64,000 nt of DNA from Larimichthys crocea (taxonomy: Eukaryota > Chordata > Actinopteri > Sciaenidae), in NCBI RefSeq assembly GCF_000972845.2, contig NC_040033.1:5843726-5907725 (forward strand), read 5' to 3'. Below the pieces are notes generated by a model. It ran no database searches and was not told where the DNA came from. It was given only the letters and a program-made list of their open reading frames with translations. Positions 47,501 through 59,121 of this stretch are shown here, in pieces (the stretch's first letter is position 1; every line of letters starts with the position of its first letter). Made by a program: the position numbers and the translations under genes.

Positions 47501-48239
47501 TTGTTTTTATTACAACATGTCACCACGCAAACTAATGAAATGCTCCTTGGATTTGGAAGTAATGATTAGTCACTGCTGCAGGGCAGCGAGGCATGGTAAC
47601 GATTGCAGCCAACAGTACATTGTGTAAAGGCGCGTTGTTTAATCATTTGCCTCACCTTTGCATTTGTTTTTGGTTCTAGAGAGATGTCAGAGACGCTGCA
47701 GCCATGTTTACTGACAGCCTATGAGTCAAACACAAAAATGCAGGCATGTCGAGCAAATGTGCAGCCGACTGCCGGATAGCGTGTCCAACGCCAGCCCCGC
47801 TCCGCTCTTGAAGAAAATACTTTGACAATATCAGACTATATCAGGTTACCTTGCTCCCAGACCTGCCAGTGGCTGATGTGCTTGGCTGCCTGGCTGTCTG
47901 AGGACACGAGTGAGACCATCCTAATGAGAGATAAGAAAAGAGCAGAAGCATGTGAGAACACCTGGGTACTGAAGGCCCACGCAGAGAGGCAGCGAGCAGC
48001 TATAACACACACTTTATGTATTCAGAAAGGGTACTCTGAAGGTAACATTTCAACTACTTAATCATTGTAGGTAAAGAGTTTCTCACCACACAGTGTGCAT
48101 ACAGCCTAAGAAACCAAGCATATACCAACCAATATAATGTTTTCAAAGGGTCTTTTTTTTTTGTTGTGCAGAGTGTATTGTTTATATCAGCTTGCATTCT
48201 TCCTCTCCTCTTTTATTAGTGCAATGCTACCTTTTACAG
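47501..48239. other. Unassigned non-coding DNA
   Basis: No gene or recognised repeat. A T-run of nine lies near 48155. Confidence 0.5.
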
Positions 48240-48515
48240 CAATGCCCTGTGTATTCTGCAACAATGTGGTGAACTCATGGATCCATGACGTCACTCGCAG
48301 GTGAAGCTCAATGTGGTTGCTCTGGCTGCCACCATCCTTGGCGATGTGGGCAAAGACATGGATTATTGGTGGACCCGAGGCAGGCCGATCTGTAACAGCA
48401 CTCACCTGGCACTTACGTATCGGCTCCACTTCCCAGCCATGGAGATTGCCGCTTGGGTGAATTACACCCCATACTTTGCTCTATACTGCTGTGAGAGGTT
48501 AAAACTCCACAGGGT
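48240..48515 (-). repeat. Probable repeat relative that mimics an exon
   Basis: The plus strand has attggtggacccgaggcagg at about 48364-48383. Its reverse complement matches the 'aggtccaccaatgacc' part of the repeat at 59549-59571, and the following words fit the same family loosely. The span 48301-48513 is a 71-codon open frame bounded by CAG and GTATGT, so it looks like a phase-0 exon. The minus strand is also open across it. I favour a repeat over a gene because of the shared words, the lack of a known domain, and the weak pyrimidine tract before the acceptor. Confidence 0.45.
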
Positions 48516-48670
48516 ATGTTTGACTTGTACTTTGTGTATTAAAAGTGACATTTATTTCATGAATAAATGAATGAGGTAATTAAGGCAGGTCAAGTTAAGA
48601 ATGCTGTATGTTCTGGGACAAACATTAAAATAATTCTCAAACACAATTAATTACATACTGTGTAATACTG
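48516..48670. other. Unassigned non-coding DNA
   Basis: No feature recognised. It has several attaatta-like words. Confidence 0.45.
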
Positions 48671-48960
48671 TGTCATGTTTCAGTTCAGGAAGTGGACCCA
48701 AGTTAACTAATAATTTACTTACAAAAACAAACATCCAACATACTCAGACAACCTGACAAATGAAACCAAGAAACAGAAACTAAATACACAAGTGAAAACT
48801 GAAACTGAACACGGAGGAACAAATTATCAAAAATGGTGGGAAACACAAAGGCAGGAAGTAAAGAAACAGAGAGGTGAGAATTACAAAATAAAACAGAAAA
48901 CACTAAAGCATGATGTACTGAAGTAACTAGAACACATTTGAATTGTCTCAAACGCCTGAA
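48671..48960 (-). mobile_element. Degenerate LTR-like remnant, minus orientation
   Basis: It begins tgtcatgtttcagttcagg and has agtggacccaag, the word that lies just inside the left end of the solo LTR at 22136. It is followed by an A-rich body. No right end or target duplication is visible. Confidence 0.35.
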
Positions 48961-50194
48961 ACACATCAGTGTACCGATTTATGTTCTTTTATATGGCAGG
49001 ATATTTTAGGATTGTGTTGAGCCGTTTCATGAAGATTTACATTAAATACATGTATGTATAATTTCAATCTATATCTAAATATATGTTTGGGTTCTTTTCA
49101 AATGCCAAAGTTCATCTCTGTCTCTATACTATTCACTGTGTTACTACAGTTCTCCGCATTTTCATTTTTCACTGTATTAAATATTTAAACCGGTGAAGCT
49201 TCAAACAGTCGAGTAGTTCACTGGGCAATTAAAGTCCTGAATTTGTAAAAGCTACAACCTCCTCTCCAGAGGAGAGTGTGAGGTTTTTCTTTGGATTCTC
49301 GAGGTGCCAACACTTCCACGTGGCCTTTATGTTCTTTACACATTAGCATGCTGCATTTATCGAACAATAAACAAAGCGAAGAGAGACTGAATCAAAAATC
49401 GGGTCAGCTAACACAGAGTTTATCGTATCATTTAGAATTTTCTGATGTATGCTGTTTTCACACTTTTTAATGAAATGCTAAAAAGTTTCATCTTGGGGAA
49501 AAAAAAGATCCATATGTGTTGTCACAACACTTCACTGAGTGGGAACATTTTAAAGACACCATGTTGGCCGAAGAGCACAGAGCATTCGACGTAATTAGGA
49601 TTTTGTTTGGCAGTGTCTCCAAAGCTTGTTCCCACTGCAGATAATCCGAACAGGCTACACGACGTGTTTGTCTGAGCTATGGGAGAACTGTGAACTCAAG
49701 TCTGAGCCTGTAAGCTGCCACAGAAGAAAATGAATGAACACCCACATTCACAACAAAGCAGACTTTAAGAGAGAGAGAGAGGCAAGGAAGAGAAGAAACA
49801 AAGGCAGGAAAGGTGGCTGATCAAGTGATGGCACCATCGCACTGCTCCGATCTGCAGCAGAGAAATTACCTTGGAGGCTGTAAAATAAAAAGTTTTGTGT
49901 CAAGTCAGGTCAACATTTGTCCAGTAGTTGTATTTTTTAAAAAGTTTTTCTTTGAAAATTGTATTGTTTTTGTCTTCCTGTTCCTGTTCTTTCACCTCGC
50001 CTTTTCACCATTCTTTCATTATTTTGGCTGCAAGTCATTTCTAAATAAGTTACACTTACTTTTTCTTGCTGGAAGTGAGGTGAAAAGATCAACACTACAA
50101 AAATGAAGCTTGCACCAGCATCCAGTTACCTTAACTTAGCTGTATTAAATCTGCAGTCTTTCTACAACAAAGCAGGGTATGATTTAAGGCATGG
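48961..50194. other. Unassigned non-coding DNA
   Basis: No gene or recognised repeat. A short GA run lies at 49769-49781. The 97-codon plus-strand frame at 49813-50106 is Phe-rich because of T-rich DNA and has no domain. Confidence 0.5.
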
Positions 50195-50400
50195 CTACCT
50201 TATGATTGACAAGTCACTACAATGGTGTGTCTTCAGGTCAGATCCAATCCGGTCAGATCCAGTCCGGATAGTGGTGTAGCCTCCACAGCTCCACCACTTC
50301 TGGTTCCAAACAACCAAGATAGTGTCACACCTCAAGGCTTCAAAATGCAAACCAATGGGTGACATCACGGTTGGTTTATGGTCCATGGTAGATGTGGTTT
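50195..50400 (+). repeat. Interspersed repeat ('aaccaatgggtgac' family)
   Basis: Blocks acttctggttcc, aaggcttcaaaatgc, aaaccaatgggtgacatcac and tggtccatgg match a percomorph repeat that ends in 'tacagtctatg' words. A small direct repeat gatccaNtccggtcagatcc is visible near 50241. The 3' end is degraded. Confidence 0.55.
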
Positions 50401-51820
50401 TACAAGTGGTCACATGCTGGACTAGTCTAGATTATGTCCTCGACCAAAACTTGTTGTTTTGTACACTTCGGTTTTAGTACAAATTATAAATAACCGGTTG
50501 ATTTGTAGTTTTCTGGTAGACGGATTTGGTGAACTGCTATTTTCCAGTCTTTATGTTAGTTAGTAAGTTAAGCTGATGGTCACTATCTTCATATTTCACA
50601 TATATGAAAGTGGTTTTGGTATTTGGAAAAAGAGACATTAAAATCATTTTTAAAGTTTGATTTTATTAATTAAGTGTCACAAAACATCTTCCCTTCATGT
50701 CACAGCTCTGAAATGTCCATATCTTAGTAGATAACTAGACCTAATGTAAATCCATTGATTTTCATTCAATCGCTAACGACTTTGTGAGTCTGCGGCTCAT
50801 TAAAAACAACGGCGCGATGCAGATGCACGGCTTAGCACCGTCATCAGACTCATATCCATGACCTCCAAGGACCGCTGCATTTAACAGAGAACTGCCTCTC
50901 ATTACTTATCCTTTATCTGCTGTCTCATTATACCCATGCTCTGTTTTTTGAATTTTTCTATTACTGTCTTTGCAATGCAAATCTCCTGCTTAAATCAGCA
51001 GCTCGGTGTATACAAAGGCAAGAGGGGAAAAAAATGACTCGTCCTATTAGTGTTGAGAAATCTGGGCACTTGGGGAAGTAGTCAGGGTGTAAAAAGGGAA
51101 AAGCCTCTGAAGAATATTCCCATCATCCTAAATGCTGTTTTTTTTGTGTGTGTTTTTTTTAGCTAAAGTATGATTTATACGGAGAGAGAAAGGCTTCCTA
51201 TAATCTTAGCAGTGCAGCATCAGGTCTGCAGTTAACTAATGTGTATGTGCTGATATGCCTTCCTGGATGGTGGATGATAGCTCATGTGTCATGACTGCAG
51301 GCCTATCACCCGCAGTGTGAGCCAATATGTTCAGTAGACATAGATGTGGGCATTGCCTAATGGAATCCAGTCAGCACGGCTGATACCATCACCAAGTCAC
51401 ACTGCCAAGCCACGATAACACCACACTCGCCCCCCCTTCTTTGGAGCTATGGCAAGTGTCCTGGAGAGCCCTGCAGGATGTTACATATTAATACTTCTCG
51501 ACATTTGCAGGGCGATAAGCAGCCTGGGTATAAATATTTCTTTTTTATGAAACCACTTCAGCTTCCTCACTGAAGACAATCTTCGCTTGTTGTCTCTTCA
51601 TGGACCCGTATCTGAAAACAAATGCTCTGTCCTCAGTAACCTGTACTTCTTAAAGATGCATCACATGGAGGAGTAAAGCAGGGCATACGGGAGGGTGTGT
51701 TCAGAATAGGATTCAGATAGTCTCTGTGTTGTATTATGTTAATGAATATGCTCATTCACTTACTTGGAGAGAGTTCAACAGGAAGATCAATACAACCTTC
51801 ACGTCTGTATATACACAAAG
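50401..51820. other. Unassigned non-coding DNA
   Basis: No gene or recognised repeat. T-runs lie near 51138-51160. Confidence 0.5.
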
Positions 51821-51890
51821 CCGAGCATAAAGACTGAAAACAGGGGGGAACAGCTAGCCTGGCTCTGTCCTACATGCAGCTGTTTCTAGG
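51821..51890 (+). repeat. Fragment of the percomorph 'agctggttagctt' repeat
   Basis: Blocks gccgagcataaagactg, aaaacaggggggaacagcta and gcctggctctgtcc match the family at 14191. It ends about 70 bases before another repeat. Confidence 0.65.
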
Positions 51891-51956
51891 CCAGTTGCTG
51901 GTCGTAATCAAGGGTCAACCTCTGTGGCTTTGAAGTGAATCCAATGCAGAAGTTCC

Positions 51957-52206
51957 AACAACTGCAGTTCCTCAAACGTCCACTCGAGGCTGGCTCCAGA
52001 ACGAGTCAGTCTCCATAAGTCCCCATGTTCAAATGTCCAATTTCTCCAGAAATAAACATGCTTACAGCCTGGTACAAAAAATGGTTTTGCCCATTTTTAG
52101 ATTAGGCAGAAGGACTGCCACAGCAGCCAGTCTCACAAGAGCTCTTCTCTTCAGAAACCTGTGGGTAACATCACGGATACACCATCCACATTTTATACTG
52201 TCAGTG
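51957..52206 (+). repeat. 'actgcagttcctcaaacg' repeat, copy 2
   Basis: The first 120 bases match the copies at 59232 and 63737 closely. After gcctggtacaaaaaa the middle diverges or is replaced. It ends with taacatcacggatacac, catcc and ttttatactgtc, which is the tail word set also seen at 60736-60830. Confidence 0.75.
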
Positions 52207-53176
52207 CTTCCAACTAAGAAACAGTCCGGCCCATAACTCCTGTGAAATTGCAAACACTTGAAACCTTGTACCTTTGGACAGAGCTGCTTTGTCAAGGTAA
52301 CCAGCTGCCAGCACCACCTGTGTCTTTACCTTTACCTATCTGGGACCCTCAGCAAGAAAGCGAATAATCGCATTTCCCCTAAACTGTCCTTTCCATGGAG
52401 GGAGAAGCTTTGTACACAGCTATCGGCAACATACACAACAGCTCCGAGCCTGTTTTTGTATGTGTGTGTGTGTGTGAGTGAGTGTTGGTTTCTGTGCACG
52501 CACCTGTGTGTCTGCACGCTACAGAGCCTTGAAATCCGAACGTGAAATGCAGAGTGAAATGAATACAAACCACACGGATCTCCCTCCACCCTCCCTCCCT
52601 CTCTCTCCGCCGAGTGAAAAATTCATGTTCTATTACCCCATCAAATATGAATTGCAGTTTATAAGATCACATTTGAAATTCCAGGTCACAGCTCATGCAT
52701 TCCCAAATACTTTTTTGGTAACATCGTCTGGGTTTATTTCTGGAGCCTGATAGAAGTGGTTTACAAATGTGTTTGTGTACGGTGGTGTAAGGTAGACGGT
52801 GACAAAGAAAAAGCCATCCCCGGTATTAAACGCTGAAATAATGAAGCTACTGTATATGGAGATATATTTAAATGTGTGCATCAGCTACTACGGTGCTGCA
52901 TGAGTTATGAGATTGCCTGATCACTTGTCATGGGCTGGCATAAGGGAATGAGGCATGTGTCATATCTTGTTTAAGCAGCCTGATGCAGTGTGTTTGGGTG
53001 GATGCTTCACAGCTACTCCTCAGCCTCATGTCGTTGAGCGGTTCCCTCCCCCCTCCGGCTGTTAGCTGACTGGGGAAGTTTCCCACCGGGATGCCATGAC
53101 GGCGGCTGGCACCCCGCGCTTTGCACCGCGGCAAATGGAGGTCATCCGAAGAGACAGCACCCCCTTTACCTCTTAC
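52207..53176. other. Unassigned non-coding DNA with (TG)8
   Basis: A (TG)8 run lies at 52461-52476. A CT/CC-rich run lies near 52590-52610. From about 53030 the sequence becomes GC-richer toward the possible first exon at 53177. No gene is otherwise seen. Confidence 0.5.
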
Positions 53177-53203
53177 CTCCATCGCCGCCGCTGCTGCTGC
53201 CAT
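53177..53203 (-). other. Weak candidate for a minus-strand first coding exon
   Basis: On the minus strand GTAGCCATGGCA gives a good vertebrate start context at 53203. Nine codons follow (MAAAAAAME), and then GAG|GTAAGA, a strong splice donor, begins at 53176. The flanks (53030-53220) are GC-rich compared with the window. A CT run (53223-53238, GA on the minus strand) would lie in the 5' untranslated part. An Ala run from a GCN triplet repeat can arise by chance, the frame can also be read through the donor to 52928, and no downstream exon is recognised. It could equally be low-complexity DNA. Confidence 0.2.
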
Positions 53204-53222
53204 GGCTACAAGAGCAGGCAGA

Positions 53223-53238
53223 CTCTCTCTCTCTCTCT
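53223..53238 (+). repeat. (CT)8 microsatellite
   Basis: An uninterrupted CT run. Confidence 0.95.
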
Positions 53239-54179
53239 TTTCTTCAGCCCCTCAGCCATCCCAGCATGCACTTCACCTCTCAGCAGGCTGGAGCTACACA
53301 TTCGTTCCAACGCACATATGCTCATGTAGAAGAATTCAGGTGCCAAGAGTCTAGCGCAGCGTGCGCTTGCAAACTCTAACACATCCAAGTCCTTGGGGCT
53401 TTACATATCCAAGTCCTTCCAGCTCGGTGTAGATCCACAATAAAAAAAAAAGCTGCTGCGATGAAATAGTTCAGCTCTTGGCAAGCAACATGAAATGATC
53501 AAAACGCATTAATTATTCATCACACGGTAAAGATTCCATAGCTCTGATGTGCAGGCATCAACAGGATATAAATCCACAGAGTCACTACTACTATAGGATT
53601 TATCTGTTTGTGTTTTCATGTGGGGTCTTTCATCCGTGCTCGGATTTTCCGGGGTTAAACATCTGTCATTCAGTGTAGCGTCAGAGCCACGAACAAGTAT
53701 CTGTAAGACCGGTCCAGTTTCATATCTATTGGAGCCACTTCAAACTCATGTTTTTATGAATGCAAATGATTCATTTGCATATAACTGACACGAGCTCACG
53801 GTGTTCTTCCATGAACACTTTTGTTGCCGGTGGCGATTATCACTCAGCTACTCTCCGTCATGGCGAAGCTCTGTGTCTGCTGCTGAGGGCAGTAAATACC
53901 TGTGATTGGAAAAAAAAAAAAGAATAATGCAGCACGGCCTCCTGCAGTTATCGAGGACAGGTACAGAGCTCACGGCACAGAGGAAAGTGTTCGCCTGGGC
54001 CTCCTCTGGATTTAGAGAAACCATGTCGGTGGCATTCAAAGGATTGTTTCTCTAAGAATGTTGATTTCACCCCTTACTGTTTGAGTTACAGTTAACTGTA
54101 TGTGGTAGTCAGATGGTTACATCGGTAAAAGAAAAGCCTAAAATATCAAAAGTAACTCACTTTGTAGATAAACAACCCC
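53239..54179. other. Unassigned non-coding DNA
   Basis: A 12-base direct repeat atccaagtcctt occurs twice at about 53384 and 53408. A 12-base A-run lies near 53909. No gene or named repeat. Confidence 0.5.
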
Positions 54180-54550
54180 AATGACTGACTATGTGCTGAT
54201 GCTGTGTCACCTGTGTTTAATTAGTTGATGAATAATCTTTTATAATCTCTCGTATTTCAGGTTCTCTTTCACGTTTCAGGTCATCTGTGTTTCATCTGTA
54301 CTTCGGCGTTGTTCGGTCTCAGTGTTCCCGCTCCTTGTGTATCTCAGTCATTTCTTAATATTCCTCCTCTGAATCACTTCAAGTCCATTTTCTTGTGCTT
54401 CTTACCTCGGCTCTTCAGCTGCCTTCCTTTTGTTTATTTTGTCTTATCCCGCCCGTCTTGTAAGATATTAAAGTTACCTTTTTGTTTATTCTACCTTCCC
54501 GTCTGCATTTGGGTTCAACTTCTTTTTTTTTTTCCAACTAGATCATAACA
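54180..54550 (+). mobile_element. LTR-like remnant, plus orientation, 5' end lost
   Basis: The 3' side has attaaagttacc, then tctgcatttgggttcaac and an end at catAACA. This is the arrangement of the 3' ends of the minus-strand elements at 22136 and 24422 (AATAAA, TTGGGTCC, ...CA). The upstream part has pyrimidine-rich text with tttcaggtcatctg words. No matching TG start is found upstream. It abuts a repeat fragment at 54552. Confidence 0.45.
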
Positions 54551-54551
54551 A

Positions 54552-54730
54552 AGGCAAAGTATTGGACAAACCGGCATTTGATGAAAAGTCAGAGGATCAA
54601 AGTTACCATGAATAATTCTGAGGGGCAGCGGGAATGTCTGAGAAAAGTCTATGGCAACAGTTTCTCAGACATTTCTCCGAAAACCATATTATAAAGATTC
54701 ATCATCTAGGCACCATGAATATCTAAAATA
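54552..54730 (+). repeat. Fragment of the percomorph 'catggcaatccatccaatag' repeat
   Basis: Blocks aaagtattggacaaac, atgaaaagtcagaggatcaa, agttaccatgaataattctg, aggggcagcgggaatgtctg and later ttcatcatctaggcaccatg, aatatct are in family order. A 13-base inverted repeat lies inside (54633-54645 / 54661-54673). Confidence 0.6.
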
Positions 54731-54944
54731 TTTACACTTGAATTGAATAGAAAATCTTTATAGTCTGACCGACCAACACTGCCTTACCATGACCATGGCT
54801 AAAAACAGAGTTCTGCGACATATGTGTTGACTTTTCTCTAACACTTGATTAATATTGGATAAATCATTCTTTCTAATAACTAAAAAGTTTTTAAAAATGT
54901 AAAAAAATTGTCTAGTTGAGGCCCTGTTGGCGCATTTCACATGT

Positions 54945-54980
54945 TTACGGGGTCACAAGTCCAAAAAGTTGGGAACCAGT
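54945..54980 (-). mobile_element. hAT-like terminal fragment
   Basis: Read on the minus strand, ctggttcccaactttttgga then cttgtgacccc resembles the CAGTGGTTCCCAAC start of hAT-type elements. The expected other end is not found upstream. Confidence 0.4.
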
Positions 54981-55019
54981 TTATTGTTTAGCAAAAAAAA
55001 TAACTAGTGTTTTATCTCA

Positions 55020-55068
55020 AAATTACAGTATTTGAGTAAATATAGTTACTTTTCACCACTGTACATCA
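55020..55068 (-). repeat. Fragment of the 46336 host-repeat family
   Basis: agtatttgagtaaatatagt followed by tacttttcaccactg is the reverse of the family's start region. It is short. Confidence 0.5.
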
Positions 55069-57244
55069 AACTTGAATCAATATCAAAAGACAGAAGGATA
55101 ATCCAAAATAAAAATACAAAGTTATAAAGCTGAATAACTGTGTGTGCACGGTGTGTTTTTAAATATTGCTTTCATTTCATGCCAGCGAGGACAGCGCAAG
55201 ATGAATTGACAGTGACGGCGGAGCCAAATGGCATCGCGAAGAATTGAGAGCATTAATAACAAACCGAATCAAATATTAAATTCATTCAAAAGAGGATAAC
55301 ACTCGCGATGACAGCGCAATCAATCCACGTTTTGGCCTGATCTATTATGTAACAGCTCAGACAAAAGAACACAAGCGACGGAAGAAGTCGATTTCTCGTC
55401 CGCCGTGGAGCCCATCTTCTTTCTTTCTGTCCTCACTCATTTGTTCTTTTTTTTTCCTCTCTCTTCCTGTTCTTCCTCCCCTGGATCGCTTCAAGTCCAT
55501 TTTCTCGTTGCGACTTTCAGTATATCACAGTTTTGTGTGCGAGAGCGTGTGCTCGTTTCACGTCTCAGAGTTATTTGCGGTGGTTTATATGTGCCACCAA
55601 CCGCCGCCGCCGCCACAGTGCAGAGATGGCCTGCTCAATTTCTTTCCTTGTGACAGATTTCATCCTCTACGTATCCATCTTTCTTACCAGCTTGGGCCAC
55701 ATTGCTTCTGAAATAGGAAGAAAAGGTCTTGGCGTTAATGCACAAAGTGACAGCAGATACATCACCTAAATCTATGGTGACTTTTGGCAATACGTCCCAC
55801 ACATGGACACTCGATTTTCATTGTGTGTTTCCAGTTTCCGTATCTCACTCATCACTCCTGTTTCCTCCCCAAAGTCTCTCCCTGGCGCGACAGTGTTTAG
55901 ATTGCTAATTTTTTAATGTTTTTTTAATAAGGAGATGATCAGAGAGACGGGGAGTTATTCTTTCTAATATATTAAAAGCTGAATATTTACCCCTATTTAT
56001 TTGCCATTAAATTCTTCTTAATTTGGCTGATTTGAAAGCAGATGGTGACCAATGCACTACATAATGGAAATGTATCTAAAAATGTGAATTCGAGCTATTA
56101 AAAGACAAAATTCGGAACATTTGGTTTACCGACATGTTTCGTTTTGTAACCTTAACTCATTTTTCTCACTTTGTTTCAGCCTGTTTTCCACCACCCGACG
56201 TTTCCGCCGCCTAAATTGTCCTTTCGAAGTAAATGTTTTGATATAACACTTCCTCACAGTACGTAAGAGGACACCAATTTTGTGCTGATTTTTATGCCAT
56301 CGTGCTTTCTTTTACATTTATCCTGCAGATTACAGCTAATGGAAGCATCTTGCTTTTGATTTGCCGGTTGGCTTCACTGGGTTGTGACTGGCGGATGAAT
56401 ATTTATCTCGGAGCCAGAAAGAAATAAAAAATAAAAAAATGCTGGAAATCACGGAGGCAGAAACTGGAAGTAAGATGCCTTTGGCTCTCGCTGTGTTCCC
56501 AAATGTGCACATTAATTTGAAACCGACTTTTTTTTTCCAAAAATGTTCAAACGTATAGCCTGATATCGGCTCTCTGAATGCAGCTTTGCAAAATGTGATT
56601 GATGGCAGCTCTTGTTGTCATTGAGAGTGAATGAGCCTGAAAAGAAACCCTGACTATTATGGCAAAACAGTCTTGAAGATACTGTAGTGGCAGGATGTAA
56701 ATATGAGCAAAATTAAGGATAAATGGGTAAAAAATAAGATGAGATAAAAAAAAGATTGGAATGTATTCATCCCGAAGGAAAACTGCTCGCATAAAATAGT
56801 CAATGTGTAGAAAAACAGTTTAAAGTTGCATCCATCTATATTCGAACAGTGGAAACAATAAAAAAATATACTATGTGGGATATATCTGCAGCTCTCCTTA
56901 GCTCTAGGGAGCATTTCAGCATCTTTCAGCTTGTTATTTTGGTTTTACAGCTCCTAACTTCAGTTTTGTTGCCTGCTCTCATCCTCGTTTCTTCCTGCTG
57001 CTAATAATGCTGCTACTAATTGCACAGGAACCAAACATCTGGCGAACATAGCAGAGTATTGATCAGCTAAAGAGACAGATATTCTTCTCAGGAACTGGTG
57101 GAGACCAAAACAGAGGAAAAAGATGTTCACATGTTATAGCCATATCAACTTTATACATTAATATTTCTTATAGCTTGTTGCAGTGATCTCAAATGGCAAA
57201 AAAGAGAAGAATATGCTGCATATATATATGATGTATATATAGAA
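55069..57244. other. Unassigned non-coding DNA
   Basis: No gene or recognised repeat. A short CCG run lies at 55603-55612 with three overlapping frames that carry no domain. A TA-rich stretch lies at 57217-57241. Confidence 0.5.
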
Positions 57245-57415
57245 ATGATGGTTGCCAGTCGAGGCAGATGGCCCCTCAGCATGAGCTGCATTCTGCTCGA
57301 GGTTCTGCCTCTCGAAAAGTCTCTATAAATAATATAATAAAGAGTTTAGACTACAGGAAGTGTCATGAGATAACTTCTGTTATGATTTTACACTATATCA
57401 ATAAAATTTGATTGA
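57245..57415 (+). repeat. Interspersed repeat related to 38085-38345
   Basis: Blocks gttgccagtcgaggcagatg, gcccctcagcatgagc, attctgctcgaggttctgcc, tctc, atgagataacttctgttatg, atttta and tcaataaaatttgattgaat match a teleost repeat in which 'gttctgctcgaggtttct' precedes an 'ataaaattgaattga' end. Confidence 0.65.
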
Positions 57416-58803
57416 ATCAAGAGTGAATGAAAATGCAAGGAAGTCATCTGTATTATTATAACTTTCTATCTTAAGAAGGAGCATCTATTAGGTTGCTGAA
57501 ATTTCAGTCGTGGTCCACATTGAGGCTTCTTTGAGGCTTTAAAACTCATCTCATTGTCTTCAGTAGTTGTTCGTGATAGAACAACAAACTTTGTTTGCCA
57601 GTGAAGAATGTGAAATGCAGTAGAAAGCCCTGGGAAAAGCTAGGAAGTGGATCGTTTAGTTTATTTTTCACCCTCGGCCGCATAAAGATCGCTGTAAGGT
57701 GAACAAATGAACAGAATGTTTTGTGAAATGTGGGACATGAACTAATAGATTTGTGCTGTAACAGAACAGGTCAAGACATCATCTCATAATGATTGCATAG
57801 GCCACAGCATGGCTCCTTCTTGCTTTCCCGTCTGTTTATTTTAAAGCCTGACTTGTCGAATGTTTGTGATCATTAGGGTGGATTCTTTTTTTTCTTCTCC
57901 TTTACAGATTCAGTTAAATTTCCTGTAGATTACAGGCTGTTGGAGCCATTAGTAAGGAGGGTTTTTTTTTTTTTTCCACACCCTCTGTCTCTCTCCATCA
58001 CTCTTTGTCCTTGCGGGTGATTAGAATGCACCCTGGTTGTCTGTCTGCTTGCTCATTAATCACACAGCAAGAGACTGGGCCGAACACTAAATATACAGTT
58101 TGTCCTCATCTCAGCACTCCACACAAAGTGCTATTACAGCAGAAAACCACACAGGGTCATAAATGACTCATAGGCAGGGCTACGCTTCACTAGTGCTCGT
58201 TATAGTAATCCTACCAATACTTGAGGCGTGGAGTGACTTATGTAAAATCCCATTAAAAGCAAAACCTGGATAATAACAGCATTTACCTGTGTTCTGTTTA
58301 TTATTGCTCAACCTAAATGTGCTCTAAACTTTACATGAACATAATGTATAGAGCAAAACTTCTCCCTTGTTTTGCTACCAATCGTCATCTCCGCGTGAAG
58401 CCGGTGAATCTTACGACAAATCTCCCCGCGGTGTCGATAAGAATCAAGTGTATTTGAGTTGATGCCCGAGACGAACTTCCACAAAAGTCTCAGCATCGAT
58501 ACAGAACAACTTAATTGTTGTACTTGATCCATTTTTTTTTAAATGTGGAAACATCGGTTCAGAAGCATCGATTTTAAATTGCAGTGTAAAGCTGACATCC
58601 AAATGAGGGTGAAACGGAAAGATTCTGTGTTTGGCTGCTTGGCTTACCGGGATAAGAAATACAGAGGTTTTATTTTTTTTTTTACTTTCAAAGGTTTGTG
58701 TTTGAAACCTTCAGTGTTACAAAATCAGCTTTTAGAGTGACACATTTTTGAGAAAAGCAGCACTGTCTAGAGAACTAGTTTGTCTGGTTTGATCACGAGC
58801 ATC
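57416..58803. other. Unassigned non-coding DNA
   Basis: No gene or recognised repeat. A T-run of about 16 lies at 57961-57976. Another T-run lies near 58671. Confidence 0.5.
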
Positions 58804-58811
58804 CCTTACAA
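58804..58811. other. Left target-site duplication of the hAT MITE
   Basis: CCTTACAA precedes the element. CCTTACAC follows it at 59122-59129 (7 of 8 identical). Confidence 0.85.
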
Positions 58812-59121
58812 CAGGGGTCTCCAAACTACGGCCCGCGGGCCACATCTGGCCCGCCAAAACAATTGGAGTGGCCCACTTAACGATCCCAAACAATCCCTCT
58901 AAACATGGCCTATTTTTCAAAATTGCATTTTCCTATTATAAAATATCCACACTTAATGATTAAGCTTGGCATTCTAATTAAAATCTACCTTATTTATGAA
59001 CTATTTACAGTACTAGCTAATTCTCATCCCCAATTTTTTTGAAAACCTCATGCAACATCAGGCCCGTGAAATCCTGGTGGAACTGATATGGCCCGCACCG
59101 AAAAAAGTTTGGGGACCCCTG
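58812..59121. mobile_element. hAT-type MITE, 310 bp, with 8-bp target duplication
   Basis: The left end is CAGGGGTCTCCAAACT. The right end, read as reverse complement, is CAGGGGTCCCCAAACT, so 15 of 16 bases match. Inside the ends both sides have gcccgcgggcc / tgcgggcc type words and gcccgc motifs. The 8-bp flanking duplication and CAGGG ends are diagnostic of the hAT superfamily (Charlie-like). There is no coding capacity, as expected of a non-autonomous copy. With one changed base in the duplication and one in the ends, the copy is moderately old. It lies 110 bases before the repeat at 59232. Confidence 0.9.
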
